From: Endothia cerciana
Lineage: Eukaryota; Ascomycota; Sordariomycetes; Diaporthales; Cryphonectriaceae
DNA: 64,000 nucleotides
NCBI GenBank assembly: GCA_026119935.1
Contig: JALRMH010000044.1
Coordinates: 267,962-331,961 of the forward strand
Reading direction: 5' to 3'
Part shown: positions 61,299 through 64,000 of the stretch, one piece after another
How the letters are laid out: every line of letters begins with the position of its first letter
Numbering within the stretch: the first letter of the stretch is position 1
The notes under the pieces: generated by a model
Databases searched by the model: none
What the model was told of the DNA's origin: nothing
What the model saw: the letters and a program-made list of their open reading frames with translations, nothing else
Made by a program: the position numbers and the translations under genes

Positions 61299-62239
61299 TT
61301 ATGGCTCCGGGATCACCCTGATCTCTTGTGTCTCTGTGGTAGACTCGATATCCGGCACCTGATCGACCTTCTTGACCACCTTGGCAGGGCTCCCGATGGC
61401 CACGCTGAAGTCCGGCACGTCCCTGGTGACCACGCTGCCGGCGCCTATCGTGCAGCCCTTCCCGATGGTCACGCCGGGCATGATTGTGACGTTTCCGCCG
61501 ATCCAGGAGTCGCTGCCGATGGTGACGGGCATCGCGTACTCGACGCCGTCCCTCCGGGACTGGACGCCCGTCTCGTGGGTGGCGGCGAAGATGGAGACGA
61601 AGGGCCCGAACATGACCCTGTCCCCGATCCTGACCATGCCGCAGTCGAGGATCACGAGGCTAAGGGGCGGCGCGTCAACACGGCGTCCCCTCAACCCGCC
61701 AACACCCCAGAAGGGTTGTGTTGGCCGGTGCGTGGGCGGGCCTGAACATGACCTACTTGAAGTTCGAGTAGAAGTCATCCCCCACCGACACGTTGCAGCC
61801 GTAGTCGATGTTGATCGGGGGCTCGACGAAGGGCGTCTTGCCCACGCTGCCGAGGATCCCCCTGAGCATCTCCTCCCGGTCCGCGGACAGAGACGCCGCG
61901 GTGGCGTCGTCGGGGAAGTATCTGTTGTACTTGTGCATGAACCTGCGGGCCCGGAAGCGTCCGTCGACCAGCTCGGGCACCATGCAGTTGTACCTGCAGC
62001 GAGGGTCATCAGGTCTGGGGCCCCCACCGAAGAAAAAAAGTACAGGATGGTGATGCTGATAATGACGGATGCGAGGGGGAGGAAGGAGGATAACAACAGG
62101 GTCGGTGCCCTTGGAGGAGGATCTTTGGAGCCTACAGGACGCCTGAGATCATCTTCTCGTAGTCATCGCACCACGGCGTGTTCTCGAGGGTCCTCGCGAA
62201 CTCGATAGTCGCAGGGTCCTTCTCGGTGTTGGCTGGCAT
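61299..62239 (-). CDS. Maltose/galactoside-type O-acetyltransferase
   Basis: Acetyl-CoA-dependent sugar O-acetyltransferase of the hexapeptide-repeat (left-handed beta-helix) family. Exons 62239-62136, 61993-61757 and 61659-61299 join to 233 residues. An N-terminal maltose-acetyltransferase region (PATIEFARTLENTPWCDDYEKMISG, split by an intron into a Cys-Asp-Asp-Tyr-Glu block, then RRFMHKYNRYFP) is followed by INIDYGCNVSVGDDFYSN and hexapeptide turns (IGSDSWIGGNVTIMPGVTIG, GCTIGAGSVVTRDVPDF). The catalytic His sits in IFAATHETG. Introns are 142 and 97 nt with GTAGGC/GTAGGT donors, less usual but phase-consistent. A GCTGGT-type hexamer run lies just upstream of the start. The sugar substrate is unknown; fungal copies are often of bacterial type. 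Confidence 0.88.
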
Positions 62240-62265
62240 CTTGTGGCGCGTTGTGGTACGAGGGG

Positions 62266-62303
62266 CGCTGGTGCTGGTGCTGGCGCTGGTGCTGGTGCTG
62301 TTG
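62266..62303. repeat. Imperfect GCTGGT hexamer repeat
   Basis: About six units of GCTGGT with GCTGGC variants, 27 bases upstream of the acetyltransferase start, in its presumed 5' leader. Confidence 0.75.
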
Positions 62304-62810
62304 CGGGCGATGTCGATGGTGAGAAGAAGGCGATACAGACCGGCCCGGGTCAAGGCCTGTGATGACTCTGACGAACAACTCGGATGTCTAGGCCACGTAC
62401 CGAGGGTCACAGACTCCCGTCATGCAGGCAGGGTGAGGACCGTCAATTCCGAACATGCTGTCATCAGCCGCAGCCTTGGCCCCGGGCGAGACCAAGTGGG
62501 CCTGCCTCAAGCCAGAAGACGAGGCCATCGCTCATACTTGGCTTGGCTTCTGACTGTCGACCTAACCAGGTGGGCCTCCCCCCCGGCTCATCCTCCCTTC
62601 ACTCTCCCCTGGACCTTATGCCCTAACCCTCCTCTTTCAGAGGTAGCTGTAAATCAGTTTATGCCACTATTCACAGACTCAGGAACCAGGCGATGAAGAT
62701 TTTGTGAGAGCAGCAGCGTGGTATGTGGGATCGAGTCGGCCAACATAAGCTTCAGTGCAACTCCGGATGCCGGATCTCAAGTATCGCGCAGGGAATGCTT
62801 GCCTTGTTAG

Positions 62811-62833
62811 AAAAAAAAAAAAAAAAAAAAAAA
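62811..62833. repeat. A23 homopolymer
   Basis: Twenty-three consecutive A residues between the two divergent genes. It could be a nucleosome-excluding poly(dA:dT) tract or the tail of a retroposed insertion, though no target duplication was noticed. Confidence 0.9.
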
Positions 62834-63559
62834 TTCCGATGTTCACAGTGTATTTCGTTTGTTAGACTTGGTGGGTTTTTGGTTATATTTCTTTCTGTTT
62901 TAGACAACGAAATGCTATGAAGAGGAGTCGCTGCTATAGTCGCTTCACTCCTAAAAGGGCGGGAACCCACCAATGAGATGGCGAGGGTATCTGCTGACCA
63001 TTGCTTGGTATATTGCCCCCACCCGTGTAAGCCGCATCTGTTGGTTTTTGTAAAGAAAAGAGGCAAAGGCTTGAAGGAGATCATCAGATCGCTGTGGATT
63101 GGGTCAGCAAAGCTGGAGGGGGCTTCAAGCTATAAAATAAGATACGTCCCAGGGATCGCTTGCCTCTTTCGTTGCCTCAACGCCAAGACTACACCACAAG
63201 TTCTACGCTGTGATCGCGGTGTGCAGCCTACCAATTTCCAACCTCCACACTCGCTTGTGGCCTCCAGATCAGCGGGCACGACGGCTTCATGAGACTAGAT
63301 TGATTACTCACCAAGGCCTCACCCTTGGTGGAAGAAGATAAACAGACGTGTTGTGTGGTGTCGTGTTGCGTCGTGTTGCATCGTGTTGTGACGTGTTGTA
63401 TCTGCGTTGCCTGCTGCTTCTGGGGCACCCCAATTCTCACCTGCAGACACCGGAAGCACACACTTCCACACTCCATGTCAACACAACAACCTCCTCCTCT
63501 CCCTCCCTCTCCCTAACACACCTCATCCCCCCTCTTCCTCCCCTCCCCAAGCCACAACC

Positions 63560-64000
63560 ATGTCGGTCCTCTCAGAGACGGCACCCCTTCTCGCCAGTGG
63601 CAACAACAACGGTAACGCCCGCCAGAACGCCCGCAACGGCGACGGCGTTGTCGAGCCACCCGTCGAGCGCGCTCCTGCGCCAGCTGGCCTGCTACGGCCT
63701 GACTCCCTCAGACGCCCGACCGTCAAGTCCAGCGCCTACGCCAAGCACCACGAGTCCGGCCCGCACACCGAGCGTCACTCCAACAATGGCGACATGATCC
63801 GCGACATCACCATTGGTTTTGCCGATGGCCTCACCGTTCCCTTCGCCCTGACCGCTGGCCTCTCCTCCTTGGGAAGCACCAAGCTCGTCGTCATCGGAGG
63901 TCTCGCTGAGCTGTTCTCTGGCAGTACGTACCTTGCGAGCATCCCTAAACGGACCCCCTTTGATGATGTTTTGAGGCCAGAGACGTAATGTCCCAGGGCT
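63560..64000 (+). CDS. CCC1: CCC1/VIT1-type vacuolar iron(-manganese) transporter, partial
   Basis: Imports iron (and manganese) into the vacuole for storage. Only the 5' part lies in the window: exon 1 is 63560-63923 (121 full codons), with a GTACGT donor at 63924; the window ends before a convincing acceptor. After a hydrophilic N-terminus (MSVLSETAPLLASG) the family motif MIRDITIGFADGLTVPFALT, including the ion-binding Asp in the first helix, and SSLGSTKLVVIGGLAELFSG are clear. Reading through the intron would give a false end at 63986-63988. Confidence 0.85.

Larger units (their letters stand above)
62240..63559. other. Divergent intergenic region
   Basis: Promoters of the acetyltransferase (-) and the CCC1-like gene (+). 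Includes a hexamer (GCTGGT/GCTGGC) run at about 62266-62303, an A23 run at 62811-62833, and a repetitive GTGTTGTGTCGTGTTGCG-like block at about 63348-63400. No gene recognised. Confidence 0.5.

Noticed and set aside
1..64000. CRISPR arrays, bacterial operons, prophage
   Set aside because: No regularly spaced repeats; spliced eukaryotic genes throughout.

Overview
The window looks like nuclear DNA of a filamentous ascomycete (Pezizomycotina; a Sordariomycete is my best guess). Coding regions are GC-rich. Introns are short (about 47-150 bp) with GTRAGT/GTACGT donors, CTRAC branch sites and AG acceptors. The gene set is typical of moulds: an HDEL-tailed BiP, a DUF3433 membrane protein, a STE20-type PAK kinase, an Mpv-like absence of operons and genes on both strands. 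No rRNA, tRNA, CRISPR or bacterial-type operon was recognised. I rebuilt gene models by checking that exon phases join into one frame; all identifications rest on motif and family recognition, without any database search.

Layout. 1-1.8 kb: TA-rich, probably RIP-damaged repeat with a 39-bp tandem duplication. 1.8-5.5 kb (+): importin beta-4/KAP123. 6.1-7.3 kb (+): F-box protein. 7.4-11.2 kb (-): large DUF3433 membrane protein. 12.6-13.5 kb (-): secreted single-pass, Ser-rich membrane protein. 15.3-17.0 kb (+): LSB5-like VHS-GAT protein. 17.8-20.2 kb (-): BiP/Kar2. 21.7-24.1 kb (-): HBS1 ribosome-rescue GTPase. 25.0-25.2 kb: solo LTR with an intact 5-bp target duplication. 26.4-28.3 kb (+): CCT5. 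28.9-35.4 kb: an accessory island (MFS transporter, class IV aminotransferase, SAM methyltransferase) in which all three genes carry a frame break. 35.7-39.7 kb (-): HUL4-like HECT ligase with an AZUL zinc module. 41.3-43.0 kb (+): REI1. 44.0-44.9 kb (+): disordered Arg/Ser/Gly-rich protein of unresolved start. 46.1-50.0 kb (+): multi-KH vigilin/SCP160. 50.0-56.6 kb: gene-poor stretch with a frame-broken relic and low-complexity DNA. 56.6-59.6 kb (+): STE20-type kinase. 61.3-62.2 kb (-): maltose/galactoside-type O-acetyltransferase. 63.56 kb to the end (+): 5' part of a CCC1/VIT1 vacuolar iron transporter.

The housekeeping genes cover nuclear import, ER folding, cytosolic folding (CCT), ribosome rescue (HBS1), 60S maturation (REI1) and RNA binding (vigilin); they are neighbours rather than a pathway. 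The most unusual part is the island at 28.9-35.4 kb, set between two intact housekeeping genes. Its three genes (transporter, aminotransferase, methyltransferase) are the kind of tailoring and export functions found in small-metabolite clusters, no backbone synthase is present, and every gene carries a single-base type frame break; the methyltransferase also lacks its C-terminal end. Two diverged direct repeats flank the transporter. Either this is a decaying metabolite cluster, or the breaks are homopolymer-linked assembly errors; resequencing would decide.
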